This document shows, piece by piece, positions 50,333 through 58,835 of a stretch of 64,000 nucleotides of DNA (position 1 is its first letter; the number at the start of each line of letters is the position of its first letter). The notes under the pieces are model-generated. The model was given only the letters and a program-made list of their open reading frames with translations. It had not been told where the DNA came from and searched no databases. This DNA is from Crossiella equi (lineage in GTDB: Bacteria > Actinomycetota > Actinomycetes > Mycobacteriales > Pseudonocardiaceae). The position numbers and the translations under genes are program-made. The stretch is taken from the NCBI RefSeq assembly GCF_017876755.1, contig NZ_JAGIOO010000001.1, positions 806,001 through 870,000 of the forward strand. The letters run 5' to 3'.

Positions 50333-50743
50333 CTAGGGCGAGAGGTGGTGCGCCACGAGGTCGAGCACCCGGTTCAGCCGGGCGACCTCGTGGTTGAACG
50401 TGGCGTACCGCAGCGGCCCCTGCCGGACCCGGCGCGCGAACAGCCGGATCTGGTGCAACGCGAACCGCGCGGGCCCGATGGCCCCGGCCACTGACAACCC
50501 GCCGCTCTCCCTGGCCAGCACGGACTCGATCCGCTCAGCCAGCTGGTCGGCCTTCAGTGCCTGCGCCGCCGCCAGCTCCAGCTGCGTGCTCGGTGCGCTC
50601 CGCTCCGCCGCGGGCAACAACGGCTCGAACCGGTCCCGGCCCGACAGCTCCGCCCACAGCATCACCCCCAGCGCCTGATCGGCGACGCGCAAGACGGATG
50701 CGTGCTGGCCTGGTGGCGGCCCTCCGTTGAGCTCTGGCGTCAC
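50333..50743 (-). CDS. Hypothetical helical protein, 136 residues
   Basis: From GTG 50741-50743. Mostly alpha-helical: VADQALGVMLWAELSGRDRF, TQLELAAAQALKADQLAERI, FALHQIRLFARRVRQGPLRY and NRVLDLVAHHLSP. No domain recognised. It may be a four-helix-bundle protein; no neighbour suggests a task. Confidence 0.6.
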   Translation of the reverse strand: MTPELNGGPPPGQHASVLRVADQALGVMLWAELSGRDRFEPLLPAAERSAPSTQLELAAAQALKADQLAERIESVLARESGGLSVAGAIGPARFALHQIRLFARRVRQGPLRYATFNHEVARLNRVLDLVAHHLSP

Positions 50744-50778
50744 CCCGACGGGTTAACCGTTGCACGGAAGGCGCAAAC

Positions 50779-51576
50779 TCAACCGGCCGAGAAAGATCGA
50801 CACCGGCGTTCCATCAGGACCGTGTCCCGCCACACACCGTCCAGCTGGGCAACGCGTTGCCGCAGGCCAACGGCCTGGTAGCCCGCCGCGCGGTGCAGGG
50901 CGAGACTGGCACGGTTCTCCGGAAAGATCACCGTCTGGAGCGTCCACAGGGCGGGATCCTCGTCCGCGGCGCGCACCTGGTGGGCGATCAGCGCCTTGCC
51001 AATCCCCCGGCCCCGGAACTCGGCGCTCACGTAGATCGAGTTCTCCACCACGCCCGAGTAGCAGGCCCTCGGCGAGACCTGGGAGACCGTGGCCCAGCCC
51101 GCGACCCGCCCGTCCACCTCGGCGACCCAGCGGTGCCCGCGCAGCCACTTGCGGTCGGCGGCGTCGCGCTGGATCGGCCGGACCTCGAAGGTGGCGTTGC
51201 GGGTGGCGATGCCCTCGGCGTGGATGCGCCGCACCGACGGCCAGTCCTCCGGCGCCATCTGCCGCACGGCCACGTCGGCGGGCAGGGCGATCGGCCGGAC
51301 CTCCAACAGCCCCAGGACCAGGTCGGCCATCCGGGGCAGTGCCGCCCGGCCAGCCGGGTCGACCTCGACCACGGGGTCGTCGAACGGCTCCACCCGGACC
51401 AGTCCCGCCTCGGCCAGGGCGGCCACGTGCTCCGCGCACTCCCCCGGCGCCAGCCCCACCGCCGGGGCCAGCTCCGAGCGGCGCCGCGCCCCGTGCGCGG
51501 CCAGCGCGTGCAGCAGCCGGACCCGCGCCGGGTCGGCCAGCGCCGCGAAGTGCCGGGCCAGCAGGTCGGCGGTCAT
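50779..51576 (-). CDS. ArsR-type HTH fused to ArsN1/Pat-like N-acetyltransferase
   Basis: A 265-residue two-domain protein from ATG 51574-51576. Residues 1 to about 85 are an ArsR winged helix (ADPARVRLLHALAAHGARRR) without the usual cysteine metal site. From about 100 on is a GNAT domain of the phosphinothricin/arsinothricin acetyltransferase group: RIHAEGIATRNATFEVRP, SIYVSAEFRGRGIGKALIAH and LRQRVAQLDGVWRDTVLMER. The enzyme family acetylates glutamate analogues. Fusion of a regulator with its enzyme is unusual. It overlaps the YchJ gene (ATGA). Confidence 0.85.
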   Translation of the reverse strand: MTADLLARHFAALADPARVRLLHALAAHGARRRSELAPAVGLAPGECAEHVAALAEAGLVRVEPFDDPVVEVDPAGRAALPRMADLVLGLLEVRPIALPADVAVRQMAPEDWPSVRRIHAEGIATRNATFEVRPIQRDAADRKWLRGHRWVAEVDGRVAGWATVSQVSPRACYSGVVENSIYVSAEFRGRGIGKALIAHQVRAADEDPALWTLQTVIFPENRASLALHRAAGYQAVGLRQRVAQLDGVWRDTVLMERRCRSFSAG

Positions 51577-51953
51577 GTGATCGGCTCCAGGTACATCCAC
51601 GCGCCGTCCACCCGCTCGAACCGGCTGTGCTCGTGCATGAGCTCGTCGCGGCCCTGGTGCCGGTAGTGCGCGTTGAACTCCACCGTGCCGTCCTGGTGGA
51701 ACAGGCCCCCGCCGCTGCCGCCCAGGATCTCCAGCCGCGTCCACACCATGTCGCGGTCGAAGTCGACCTCGGCGGGCCGGGTGCGAGGGTGCCAGCTGCG
51801 CAGCAGGTACTGCTCGTCGAGCTTGGCAAACGCGCTGAACCGGGACCGCATCAGCAGCTCAGCGGTGGCCGCCGCACGCTCGCCGCGGTGCAACACACCA
51901 CAGCAGTCCACATAGGACGACGGCAGGCCGCAGGGGCAGTTCGCTCGAACCAT
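51573..51953 (-). CDS. YchJ-family protein with SEC-C zinc motif
   Basis: A 126-residue protein from ATG 51951-51953. It opens with the SEC-C type zinc-binding block NCPCGLPSSYVDCCGVLHRG (four cysteines), followed by the NTF2-like YchJ core (LLMRSRFSAFAKLDEQYLLR, SWHPRTRPAEVDFDRDMVW). Family of unknown function. First gene of a two-gene operon with the ArsR-ArsN fusion. Confidence 0.88.
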   Translation of the reverse strand: MVRANCPCGLPSSYVDCCGVLHRGERAAATAELLMRSRFSAFAKLDEQYLLRSWHPRTRPAEVDFDRDMVWTRLEILGGSGGGLFHQDGTVEFNAHYRHQGRDELMHEHSRFERVDGAWMYLEPIT

Positions 51954-51969
51954 GCCACCATTCTTGTCC

Positions 51970-52287
51970 ATGGACCGAGAGAAGGTCGAACTCACCGGCG
52001 CCCCGGCCGCCATGCTCGCCACCCTGTACGGCAAGGCCCTGGACGCCCGCGACGCCGAGTCCGCGGTACTGCGCTCCGCCGAGTTCGACCGCCGCACCCG
52101 GGCCGCCCTCGCCCCGGGCGCCACCGTGCCGCACGTACGCGCGCACTACCCGGTGGCGCAGCGGCTGCTGCTCCGAGCGCTGTTCGCCTCGCCGCTCAAA
52201 CGGGCCGGGCGCGGACTGACCTGCGCGTTCGGCCAGCCGGTCAGCGGAAGGACCGCAACGGCAGCCGGTACTGCATGCCCCGGCTGA
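51970..52287 (+). pseudogene. Truncated SAM-dependent methyltransferase N-terminus
   Basis: From ATG 51970: MDREKVELTGAPAAMLATLY and GKALDARDAESAVLRSAEFD correspond to the start of the leucine carboxyl methyltransferase-like class I SAM enzymes (VxLTGxPxTMLxxLYxRAxxAR). The SAM-binding core that should follow is absent; the frame then runs on (YPVAQRLLLRALFASPLKRA) to a TGA that overlaps the next gene. Either a remnant or a short fusion of two pieces. Confidence 0.4.
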
Positions 52288-53191
52288 CCACCCGCAGCCC
52301 GGCCGCCGCCAGACCCTGCGCCAGCACCCGGTCCCGCCGCTCGTTGATCTCCAGCACGGTCACCTCCGGGTGCTCCCGGCGCAGCACCCACACCAGCCGC
52401 ACGACCAGCGCGGCCAGCTCCAGCGGGAACGCCCCGTGGTGCACGAGCTCGACCACCTGTGCCTTGCCGCCCGCGCACACCACGCTGGCCTGCGCGAGCA
52501 CGGCACCCCTGCCCGTCACCAGGTCCAGCCGCAGGTCCGCGTCCAGGCCCACGAGGTGCCAGCGCACCTCCTCGGTGCCGCGCGGGGAGCCGGTCGCGGC
52601 CGAGTGCAGGTCGGCGTAGTCGGGCAGGTGGGCCGGGTCCAGGCGGGTGCCCACGCGGATGTCGGCCGTGGGCACGTCCGGCGGGGCCACCCAGCCCGGG
52701 ACGTGCGGGATCATCCAGTGGCGGGCCAGCTCCCGGTGCTCGTCGGCGCCCATGGCCGTGGCGAGCTGGCGGTCCACCGCGTCGTCGGAGGTCGACCACA
52801 GCAGGGCCGTGCGGTCCAGGTCGCGGGCCAGGGTCGCGGCGGCGTCGATCAGGCTGGCCAGCAGCGCGAGCTCGGCGTCGGACAGGCCGTGGAAGACCAG
52901 GAAACCGTTGGCCAGGCGGTCGATCTCGCGCACCGCGAGCACCCAGCACACCGCCGCCGCCTCGCCGCCCGCCTCGTGCAGCGTGGCCCAGCCCAGCGTC
53001 ACCTCCTCGTCCCGGGCGACCACGGTGGCCAGCAGACCTCCGGCGCACGGTTCGGGTGAGACGGGCGGGGTGGTCTCGGCGGCGCGGGCGAGCTCGGCGT
53101 AGAGCTGGGCGGGCAGACCTGGGTCGCGGCTCGTCTCGACCTCGCAGCGGCTCCAGGCGGCGATCGTGTTCTCGGCGGTGCGGGTGTCCAC
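52241..53191 (-). CDS. GNAT-family N-acetyltransferase (two-domain type)
   Basis: A 316-residue protein from GTG 53189-53191. Two GNAT-like halves: GLLATVVARDEEVTLGWATL in the first and LHSAATGSPRGTEEVRWHLV, VVELVHHGAFPLELAALVVR, EINERRDRVLAQGLAAAGLR in the second, which carries the better acetyl-CoA fold; no clean Q/RxxGxG/A loop is seen. Substrate unknown; similar two-domain proteins act on mycothiol precursors or aminoglycosides. Confidence 0.75.
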   Translation of the reverse strand: MDTRTAENTIAAWSRCEVETSRDPGLPAQLYAELARAAETTPPVSPEPCAGGLLATVVARDEEVTLGWATLHEAGGEAAAVCWVLAVREIDRLANGFLVFHGLSDAELALLASLIDAAATLARDLDRTALLWSTSDDAVDRQLATAMGADEHRELARHWMIPHVPGWVAPPDVPTADIRVGTRLDPAHLPDYADLHSAATGSPRGTEEVRWHLVGLDADLRLDLVTGRGAVLAQASVVCAGGKAQVVELVHHGAFPLELAALVVRLVWVLRREHPEVTVLEINERRDRVLAQGLAAAGLRVVSRGMQYRLPLRSFR

Positions 53192-53245
53192 GTCTACAGT
53201 CTGTGCAGGTGAAAGCCTGGTTTCGAGCGCGCGCGGGGATCTCTC

Positions 53246-54400
53246 ATGAGTTATGAACAGGAGTCGAACATTCCCGAGACAGCTGGGACGGGCATGACCG
53301 AGGTCGAGCGGCGCGGCTACGAGCGCGAGTTCCGCAAGCAGGGCCTGCCGCTGCTGGTCCGCACCCGCGACTCGGTGGGCAAGCTGCTGCTGCGCGCCAC
53401 CCCGGCGGTGGCCCTGCTGCTGGTCTACGACCTGGTGGCCACGCAGCTGGAGGTCTTCTACCCCGACGACGAGGCCTTCGAGGCCTTCCTGGACCACCCG
53501 GGCGCCACCGAGCTCTACCTGGCCAACCTGCTCTGCCTCTACCTGCTGCCGGTGCTGGCCGCCTGGCTCACGCTGCGCTGGTCGCGCGACCACCCCGCCA
53601 CACCGGACGCGGTGCTGCTGGCGGTGTTCCTCTGCCTCGGCGAGGCATTCCTCGCTCCGCTGCTGGACTACGCCGCCGAGCTCAACACGGGCACCCTCAC
53701 GCAGGTGGTGGTCAACTCGGTGTGGGTGCTCGCGGCCGTGCTGCTGGGCGCGCTCGGCGTCGGCGCGGTGTTCGTGTGGTCGCTGCGGGTGGCCCTGCGG
53801 CAGCTGCTCGCGCTCGGCCTGCTGCTCAGCCGCGCGCTGCCGCTGTTGCTGCTGTTCGTCACCTTCTGCTTCTACAACGCCGAGATCTGGCAGATCACCT
53901 CCACCCTGCCGCGCGCCGTGCTGTGGTGGGTGGTGGCCCTGTTCGGCGCGGTCGCGCTGGCCTTCCTGGTCGCGGTGGCCAGGGACGAGCTGCGCGAGCT
54001 GGCCCCGGGCGAGGAGGTGATCCCGTTGCACCGCAGGGAGAAGCTCAACCTGGTCGCGGTGCTGGTGACCGCGCAGGCGTTGCAGGCCGCGGTGTTCGGG
54101 CTGCTGGCCTTCTGCTACTTCCTGCTGCTGGGGCAGCTGTCCATCCGGGAGGAGGTGGTGCGCCAGTGGATCAGCAGGGGGCCGACGCCCGGCAAGCTGT
54201 GGGACGTGGCCATGCCCTTCTCCAACGAGCTGTTGCAGGCCTCGCTGTTCCTCGCGGTGTTCTCCGCGCTGTACTTCACCACCTCGGCCTTCACCGACGC
54301 CAAGTACCGGGACGCGTTCTTCGACCCGGTGGTGGCGCAGCTGCGGGTCAGCCTGGCGGCACGGCAGGAGTACCTGACGCGCTGGCCAGTCGCAGGCTGA
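53246..54400 (+). CDS. Integral membrane protein of unknown family
   Basis: A 384-residue protein with about eight hydrophobic segments (e.g. ATPAVALLLVYDLVATQLEV, LCLYLLPVLAAWLTLRW, VWVLAAVLLGALGVGAVFVW, LPLLLLFVTFCFYNAEIW) and a cytosolic basic N-terminus (RRGYEREFRKQGLPLLVR). No transporter signature recognised. It is divergent from the N-acetyltransferase gene and its last 53 bases overlap the 3' end of the histidine kinase gene. Confidence 0.75.
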   Translation: MSYEQESNIPETAGTGMTEVERRGYEREFRKQGLPLLVRTRDSVGKLLLRATPAVALLLVYDLVATQLEVFYPDDEAFEAFLDHPGATELYLANLLCLYLLPVLAAWLTLRWSRDHPATPDAVLLAVFLCLGEAFLAPLLDYAAELNTGTLTQVVVNSVWVLAAVLLGALGVGAVFVWSLRVALRQLLALGLLLSRALPLLLLFVTFCFYNAEIWQITSTLPRAVLWWVVALFGAVALAFLVAVARDELRELAPGEEVIPLHRREKLNLVAVLVTAQALQAAVFGLLAFCYFLLLGQLSIREEVVRQWISRGPTPGKLWDVAMPFSNELLQASLFLAVFSALYFTTSAFTDAKYRDAFFDPVVAQLRVSLAARQEYLTRWPVAG

Positions 54401-56135
54401 ACGCCGAGCCCTCGCCGGGGGTGCTGGTCGCGGTGACCGAACCGCCGTGCGCCTCGACCAGCCGCCGCACGATCACCAGGCCCAGCCCGCTGCCGCCCGT
54501 GCGGCGGCTGCGGGACTGCTCGGCCCGCCAGAACCGGTCGAACACGCGCGGCAGCTCCTCGGGCTCGATGCCGGACCCGTTGTCCGCCACCGTGATCACC
54601 GTCTCCGCGCCCTCGGCCCGCGCGGACAGCACCACCCGGCCGCCGCGCGCGGTGTGCCGCAGGGCGTTGCTGGTCAGGTTGGCGACCATCTGCCGCAGCC
54701 GCACCGGGTCGGCGTGCACCACCAGGTCCTCCGGCGCGTCCACCACAAGCGCCAGCCCCAGCTCGTCGGCGGCGGCCTGGTTGGCGACCGCGACGCTGCG
54801 CAGCACGTCGGCGGCGGCCAGCGGCTGCGAGTGCAGGCTGAGCTGACCGGCCTCGGCCAGCGCCAGGTCCTGCAGGTCGTCGATGAGCTGTTGCAGGGTC
54901 AGGGTCTCGTCGAGCAGCACGTTCACCAGCGCGGGTTCCATGGGGCGCTGGCCGTCCGCGGCGGCCTCCAGCCAGCCGCGCAGCGTGGTCAGCGGGCTGC
55001 GCAGCTCGTGCGAGATGTCACCGATCATGTCCCGGCGCTGGCGTTCCACGCGTTCCAGGTGCTCGGACAGGTCGTTGAACAGCTCCGCCAGCCGCCCGGT
55101 CTCGCCCTGGTCGCGCACCTCCACGCGCGCGCTGTGGTCGCCGTCGCGCATGCGCTGCGCGGTCTCGGCCAGCGCGTGCACCGGGCGCAGCAGGCGGGCG
55201 GCCAGCACCGCGCTGACCGCGAGCATGACCAGCAGCACCACGGCCCCGGCCAGGACCAGCGGCCACAGCCCGATGCCGGTGTACCAGGCCGCGCCGGGCG
55301 GGTCGGCGAGGAAGAGCAGCGCGGGCGGGGCGACCGTGCCGGTGAGCTGGTGGCCGCGGTTCTCCTGCACGCACAGCACCACGTCGTTGTCGCCGTTGCG
55401 GTCGGCGGGGTACTGGATCGTGCCGTCCAGCTCCAGGCTCAGCCGCACCGGGCGCGCGCCGCGCTGGGCCAGGCAGGCGTCAACCATGGCGTTGAGGTGG
55501 GCCAGGGCCTTGGCCTCGGACGGGGCGGGCTCCTGGTCCTCCAGCCCGCAGCCCACCTCGTCCTCCGGCGGTACCACCGAACGCCCGGTGGGCAGCACGA
55601 GGACCTCCGGCTCGGCGCCGGCGCGGCGAAGGCAGTCGGCGATGGCCTTGGCCCGCCGGGCGCTCTCGGCCTTCTCCCCCGCGCTGAGCCGGTACGGGCC
55701 GACCGCGCGGTAGTCGATGCCGTCCAGGGACTCGACCTCGGCCAGCGCCACGTTGACGTCGAGTGCGTCCAGGTTGGACGCGGACTTGCGGGGCAGCGGC
55801 TCGTCCGGGGCGGAGTCGGCCAGCACCGTGCGGTCCCGGTTGGTCAGCACCACCCGGCGGCCGGTGTCCCGGGCCAGGTCGGCCACCACGTCGCCGACAC
55901 CGTTCCAGTCCGCGTGCGTGGCGGCGTGGCCCAGCAGCACGTCGTAGATGTGCGCGTCGTCGGCAAGGGTCTGGCCCGCCTCGGCGCGCAGCGCGTCGGT
56001 GGTGCCCACGGCGGTGAGCCAGCCGGTGACCGCGACCGTGGCCGCGCCGACCACCGCGGTCGCGGCGAGCAGGCGCACCACCATGCGGTGCCGCCAGCGG
56101 ACCGGGCGGCCCGCACCCAGTCGGTTACGGGGCAT
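54348..56135 (-). CDS. Sensor histidine kinase
   Basis: A 595-residue kinase: first membrane segment RLLAATAVVGAATVAVTGWL, a periplasmic sensor region of about 230 residues with four cysteines, second segment PLVLAGAVVLLVMLAVSAVL, HAMP domain (RPVHALAETAQRMRDG), H-box IGDISHELRSPLTTLRGWLE, N-box NLTSNALRHT and the G-boxes DNGSGIEPEELPRVF and GGSGLGLVIVRRL. It phosphorylates the OmpR-type regulator encoded just upstream, with an 11-base overlap. Sensor ligand unknown. Confidence 0.95.
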   Translation of the reverse strand: MPRNRLGAGRPVRWRHRMVVRLLAATAVVGAATVAVTGWLTAVGTTDALRAEAGQTLADDAHIYDVLLGHAATHADWNGVGDVVADLARDTGRRVVLTNRDRTVLADSAPDEPLPRKSASNLDALDVNVALAEVESLDGIDYRAVGPYRLSAGEKAESARRAKAIADCLRRAGAEPEVLVLPTGRSVVPPEDEVGCGLEDQEPAPSEAKALAHLNAMVDACLAQRGARPVRLSLELDGTIQYPADRNGDNDVVLCVQENRGHQLTGTVAPPALLFLADPPGAAWYTGIGLWPLVLAGAVVLLVMLAVSAVLAARLLRPVHALAETAQRMRDGDHSARVEVRDQGETGRLAELFNDLSEHLERVERQRRDMIGDISHELRSPLTTLRGWLEAAADGQRPMEPALVNVLLDETLTLQQLIDDLQDLALAEAGQLSLHSQPLAAADVLRSVAVANQAAADELGLALVVDAPEDLVVHADPVRLRQMVANLTSNALRHTARGGRVVLSARAEGAETVITVADNGSGIEPEELPRVFDRFWRAEQSRSRRTGGSGLGLVIVRRLVEAHGGSVTATSTPGEGSAFSLRLASASGTPAVPPG

Positions 56136-56820
56136 CGGGCAGGCTGGCCATCTTGTAGCCCACGCCGTAGACGGTGAGCAGGTACTCCGGGTGGCGCGGG
56201 GAGCGCTCGATCTTCTTGCGCAGGTTCATGATGTGCACGTCGATAGCACGTTCGGTCACGAATTCGTGTCCAAAAACCTCTTGAATCAGTTCGCGCCGCT
56301 CGAACACCCTGCCGGGTTGCGCGGCCAGCACCGCGAGCACCCGGAACTCGGCCGCCGCGCAGTCCACCGCGCGCCCGTGCACGGTGACCTCGTGCCGGGC
56401 CGGGTCGACCACCAGGGCGCCCACGCGCAGGCGCGGGTCCGGGGGTGCGCTGGTGTGCCTGCCCCGCCACAGCAGGGCGCGCACGCGGGCCATCAGCTCG
56501 CGCGGGCTGTAGGGCTTGGTGAGGTAGTCGTCGACCCCGGCGGCGAAGCCTTTCAGCAGGTCATCCTCGGTGCTGCGAGCGGTGAGCATGAGCACCGGCA
56601 GGTCGTACTCGGCGCGCAGTGAGGCGCAGACCTCCAGTCCCGCGACCTCGGGCAGCATCAGGTCCAGCACCAGCAGGTCCGGCCGCCGGGCGCGCACCGC
56701 GCGCAGCGCGCTGTGCCCGTTGTCGGCCACCGTGACGGTGTGCCCCGCGCGCTCGAACTGGAAGGTCAGCAGCTCGGCCTGCCGGGGGTCGTCCTCCGCG
56801 ACGAGGATGTGGGCACACAT
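56125..56820 (-). CDS. OmpR/PhoB-family response regulator
   Basis: A 231-residue protein from ATG 56818-56820. Receiver domain with phospho-acceptor Asp53 (LLVLDLMLPEVAG), acidic pair E9/D10/D11, Lys in LTKPYSPREL, and a C-terminal winged helix ending RAIDVHIMNLRKKIERSPRH with VYGVGYKM. Partner of the overlapping histidine kinase gene. Target genes unknown. Confidence 0.95.
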   Translation of the reverse strand: MCAHILVAEDDPRQAELLTFQFERAGHTVTVADNGHSALRAVRARRPDLLVLDLMLPEVAGLEVCASLRAEYDLPVLMLTARSTEDDLLKGFAAGVDDYLTKPYSPRELMARVRALLWRGRHTSAPPDPRLRVGALVVDPARHEVTVHGRAVDCAAAEFRVLAVLAAQPGRVFERRELIQEVFGHEFVTERAIDVHIMNLRKKIERSPRHPEYLLTVYGVGYKMASLPDAP

Positions 56821-56879
56821 AACCCCATTATGGCGGGGACCCGCCAGGGCAGCGCGCGACCTCGGTCACCCGCCCGCAT

Positions 56880-57028
56880 TCCCAAGTGCGGCAACGACTT
56901 TCAAGTGGTTGCGGGTGTCATTGAATTTCTTGCACCGAACGGCAAATCGGACAAGATCACGACATACTGGGAATTGGTTCAAGTTTTGATTAATCCCCTC
57001 CACCCGCCCCCCAGACGGAGGAGCACCC
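56880..57028. promoter_or_regulatory. AT-rich leader/promoter region of inhA
   Basis: The 208-base gap between the divergent response regulator and inhA is much less GC-rich than its surroundings from about 56885 to 56998 (stretches such as TTTTGATTAAT at 56984-56994). It probably contains the promoters of both genes; the Shine-Dalgarno GGAGGAG lies at 57017-57023, five bases before the TTG start. Confidence 0.45.
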
Positions 57029-57796
57029 TTGACCGGGTTACTCGAAGGAAAGAAACTGCTGATCACAGGCGTGATCACGGAGGCGTCCATCGCCTTCCAC
57101 ACCGCCAGGATCGCACAGGAGCAGGGCGCCCAAGTGGTGCTGACAGGTTTCGGCCGCCTGCGCCTGGTCGAGCGCATCGCCTCCCGGCTTCCGGTGCCCG
57201 CGCCGGTGATCGAGCTGGACGTGACCAACCAGGAGCACCTGGACGGCCTGTCGGAGAAGGTCGCCGAGCACCTGCCGCACCTGGACGGCGTGCTGCACTC
57301 CATCGGCTACGCTCCCCCGTCCTGCCTGGCCGACCCGTACCTGGACGTGCCCTGGGAAGACGTGTCGGTGGCCGTGCACACCTCGGCGTACTCGCTGAAA
57401 GCGCTCGCCAAGGCCACCCTGCCGCTGCTGGGCCGCGGCTCGTCCATCGTGGGCATGGACTTCGACGCCCGCGTGGCGTGGAGCTCCTACAACTGGATGG
57501 GCTTCGCCAAGGCCGCTCTGGAGAACTGCGCCAAGTACCTGGCCAAGGAGCTCGGCCCGGAGGGCATCCGGGTCAACCTGGTCGCGGCCGGTCCACTGGA
57601 GACCATGGCGGCCAAGTCCATCCCGGGCTACCACGAGTTCAGCACCGCGTGGCAGGAAGCCGCCCCGCTGGGCTGGGACGTGACCGACCGCGAGCCCGCC
57701 GCCAAGGCCGTCTGCGCACTGCTCTCCGACTGGTTCCCGGCCACCACCGGGTCCATGGTCATGGTTGACGGTGGCGCCCACGCCATCGGTGCCTGA
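57029..57796 (+). CDS. inhA: Enoyl-ACP reductase, InhA type
   Basis: A 255-residue SDR-type enoyl reductase with TTG start behind a strong GGAGGAG. MTGLLEGKKLLITGVITEAS, IAFHTARIAQEQGAQVVLTG and LHSIGYAPPS match InhA closely; the catalytic pair is Tyr154 and Lys161 (SSYNWMGFAKAALE) and the NADH-site serine equivalent to InhA Ser94 is Ser91. It reduces the 2-enoyl-ACP in fatty acid elongation. In many actinobacteria inhA follows fabG (mabA); here it is alone, between a two-component system and a repeat-rich terminator region. Confidence 0.93.
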   Translation: MTGLLEGKKLLITGVITEASIAFHTARIAQEQGAQVVLTGFGRLRLVERIASRLPVPAPVIELDVTNQEHLDGLSEKVAEHLPHLDGVLHSIGYAPPSCLADPYLDVPWEDVSVAVHTSAYSLKALAKATLPLLGRGSSIVGMDFDARVAWSSYNWMGFAKAALENCAKYLAKELGPEGIRVNLVAAGPLETMAAKSIPGYHEFSTAWQEAAPLGWDVTDREPAAKAVCALLSDWFPATTGSMVMVDGGAHAIGA

Positions 57797-57938
57797 GTCC
57801 GCCTGACCGCGAACACCTGAACTGTCGGAAGGCCGCGAACCCTCCGGGCGGAGGTTCGACCGCCGTACCCCCAGGTCCGACAGCACAGGCAGGGGACGGC
57901 GCGCCACCGTGCGCGCCGTCCGCCCCAGTCCCCGCACC

Positions 57939-58092
57939 GCGTGTTGGCCGAATCCGTACCCCGTGTTGGCCAATCCCGCACACGCCGCCCGGCCACCAGC
58001 CCCGCAACAGCGGCCAACACGACGTACGAGGTCGGCCAACACGGGGTACGAGGTCGGCCAACACGAGGTACGGATTCGGCCAACACGGCGAG
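57939..58092. repeat. Intergenic 22-base repeat cluster with long inverted repeat
   Basis: Four direct copies of a 22-base unit TCGGCCAACACGRGGTACGA (plus GG) start at 58010, 58032, 58054 and 58076 (last one partial). Two inverted copies stand at 57939-57976 (CGTGTTGGCCGAATCCGTAC). The 21 bases 57940-57960 pair perfectly with 58066-58086. There are no spacers between copies, so it is not a CRISPR array. It fills the 345-base gap between the convergent inhA and GntR genes; the rest of that gap (57797-57938) shows nothing else. Confidence 0.75.
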
Positions 58093-58095
58093 GGC

Positions 58096-58131
58096 GGGCC
58101 GGACCTCGCCACCTGGCTCGAGGTCCGGCCC
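58096..58131. terminator. Hairpin between convergent inhA and GntR genes
   Basis: GGGCCGGACCTCG (58096-58108) pairs perfectly with 58119-58131; 13-base stem, ten-base loop, ending 10 bases before the GntR stop codon. Confidence 0.7.
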
Positions 58132-58141
58132 GGCTACCGCC

Positions 58142-58819
58142 TCACAGCTTCGCGAGCAGCCGGTCCCGTGCGACCTCCAGGTGCTCGGTCATCGCCTTCC
58201 TCGCCTCCGCCGCCTTGCCCGCCGCCAGGGCGGTGACCAGGCGGCGGTGTTCCTCGATGGTCTGCTCCCCCGCGGGCTGCTGGTAGGACAGCCGGAACAG
58301 GTGCAGGTGGCAGTGCGTGCGGCCGAAGGCCTGGCGAACCGCCTCGTTGCCCGCGATCACCAAGACCAGCTCGTGCAGGCGCTGGTCGTGGGCCGACAGT
58401 GCCCGGTAGCCCTTGTAGCTGGAGTCGCCCGGGGCCCTCGGACAGGTGGCCAGCTCGGCCTCCAGCGCCGCCGCGTGCGCCGGGGTCATCGCCCGGGCCG
58501 CCGCGGCGGCGCTCGGTGGTTCCAGCAGCAGGCGCAGGCCGTACAGGTCGGCGACCTCCTTGCGGGTCAGCAGGGGGGTGGTGCGGTAGCCCCGCAGCGC
58601 CACCCGGCTGACCAGGCCCTCCGACTCCAGGCGGGCCAGCGCCTCGCGCACCGGGGTGCCCGAGACGTCCAGCTCCCTGGCCACCTCGTCGATGTTCACC
58701 CGCTCGCCCGGCTCGATGCCGTGGTTGAGGATCAGCGCGCGGATCTGCTCGTGCACCCCGTCGGCCAGCACCTGGCGGCCCGCCAGCACGGGCAGTCTCC
58801 GGGTCCCCTCCCCTGTCAC
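58142..58819 (-). CDS. GntR-family regulator (FCD type) of the sugar operon
   Basis: A 225-residue protein from GTG 58817-58819 with GGAGGAG upstream. Winged helix: VNIDEVARELDVSGTPVREA and LARLESEGLVSRVALRGYRT; C-terminal FCD helical domain with likely metal-ligand histidines (SAHDQRLHELVL, EEHRRLV). It is the last gene, 16 bases after the GH36 gene, of the operon GH95-CE7-SBP-GH36-GntR and probably controls it in response to a sugar acid or sugar. Confidence 0.9.
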   Translation of the reverse strand: MTGEGTRRLPVLAGRQVLADGVHEQIRALILNHGIEPGERVNIDEVARELDVSGTPVREALARLESEGLVSRVALRGYRTTPLLTRKEVADLYGLRLLLEPPSAAAAARAMTPAHAAALEAELATCPRAPGDSSYKGYRALSAHDQRLHELVLVIAGNEAVRQAFGRTHCHLHLFRLSYQQPAGEQTIEEHRRLVTALAAGKAAEARKAMTEHLEVARDRLLAKL

Positions 58820-58835
58820 CTGGCTCCTCCCCAGC

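Noticed and set aside
57939-58092. CRISPR array
   Set aside because: The repeats follow one another without unique spacers, some are inverted, and no cas gene is near.
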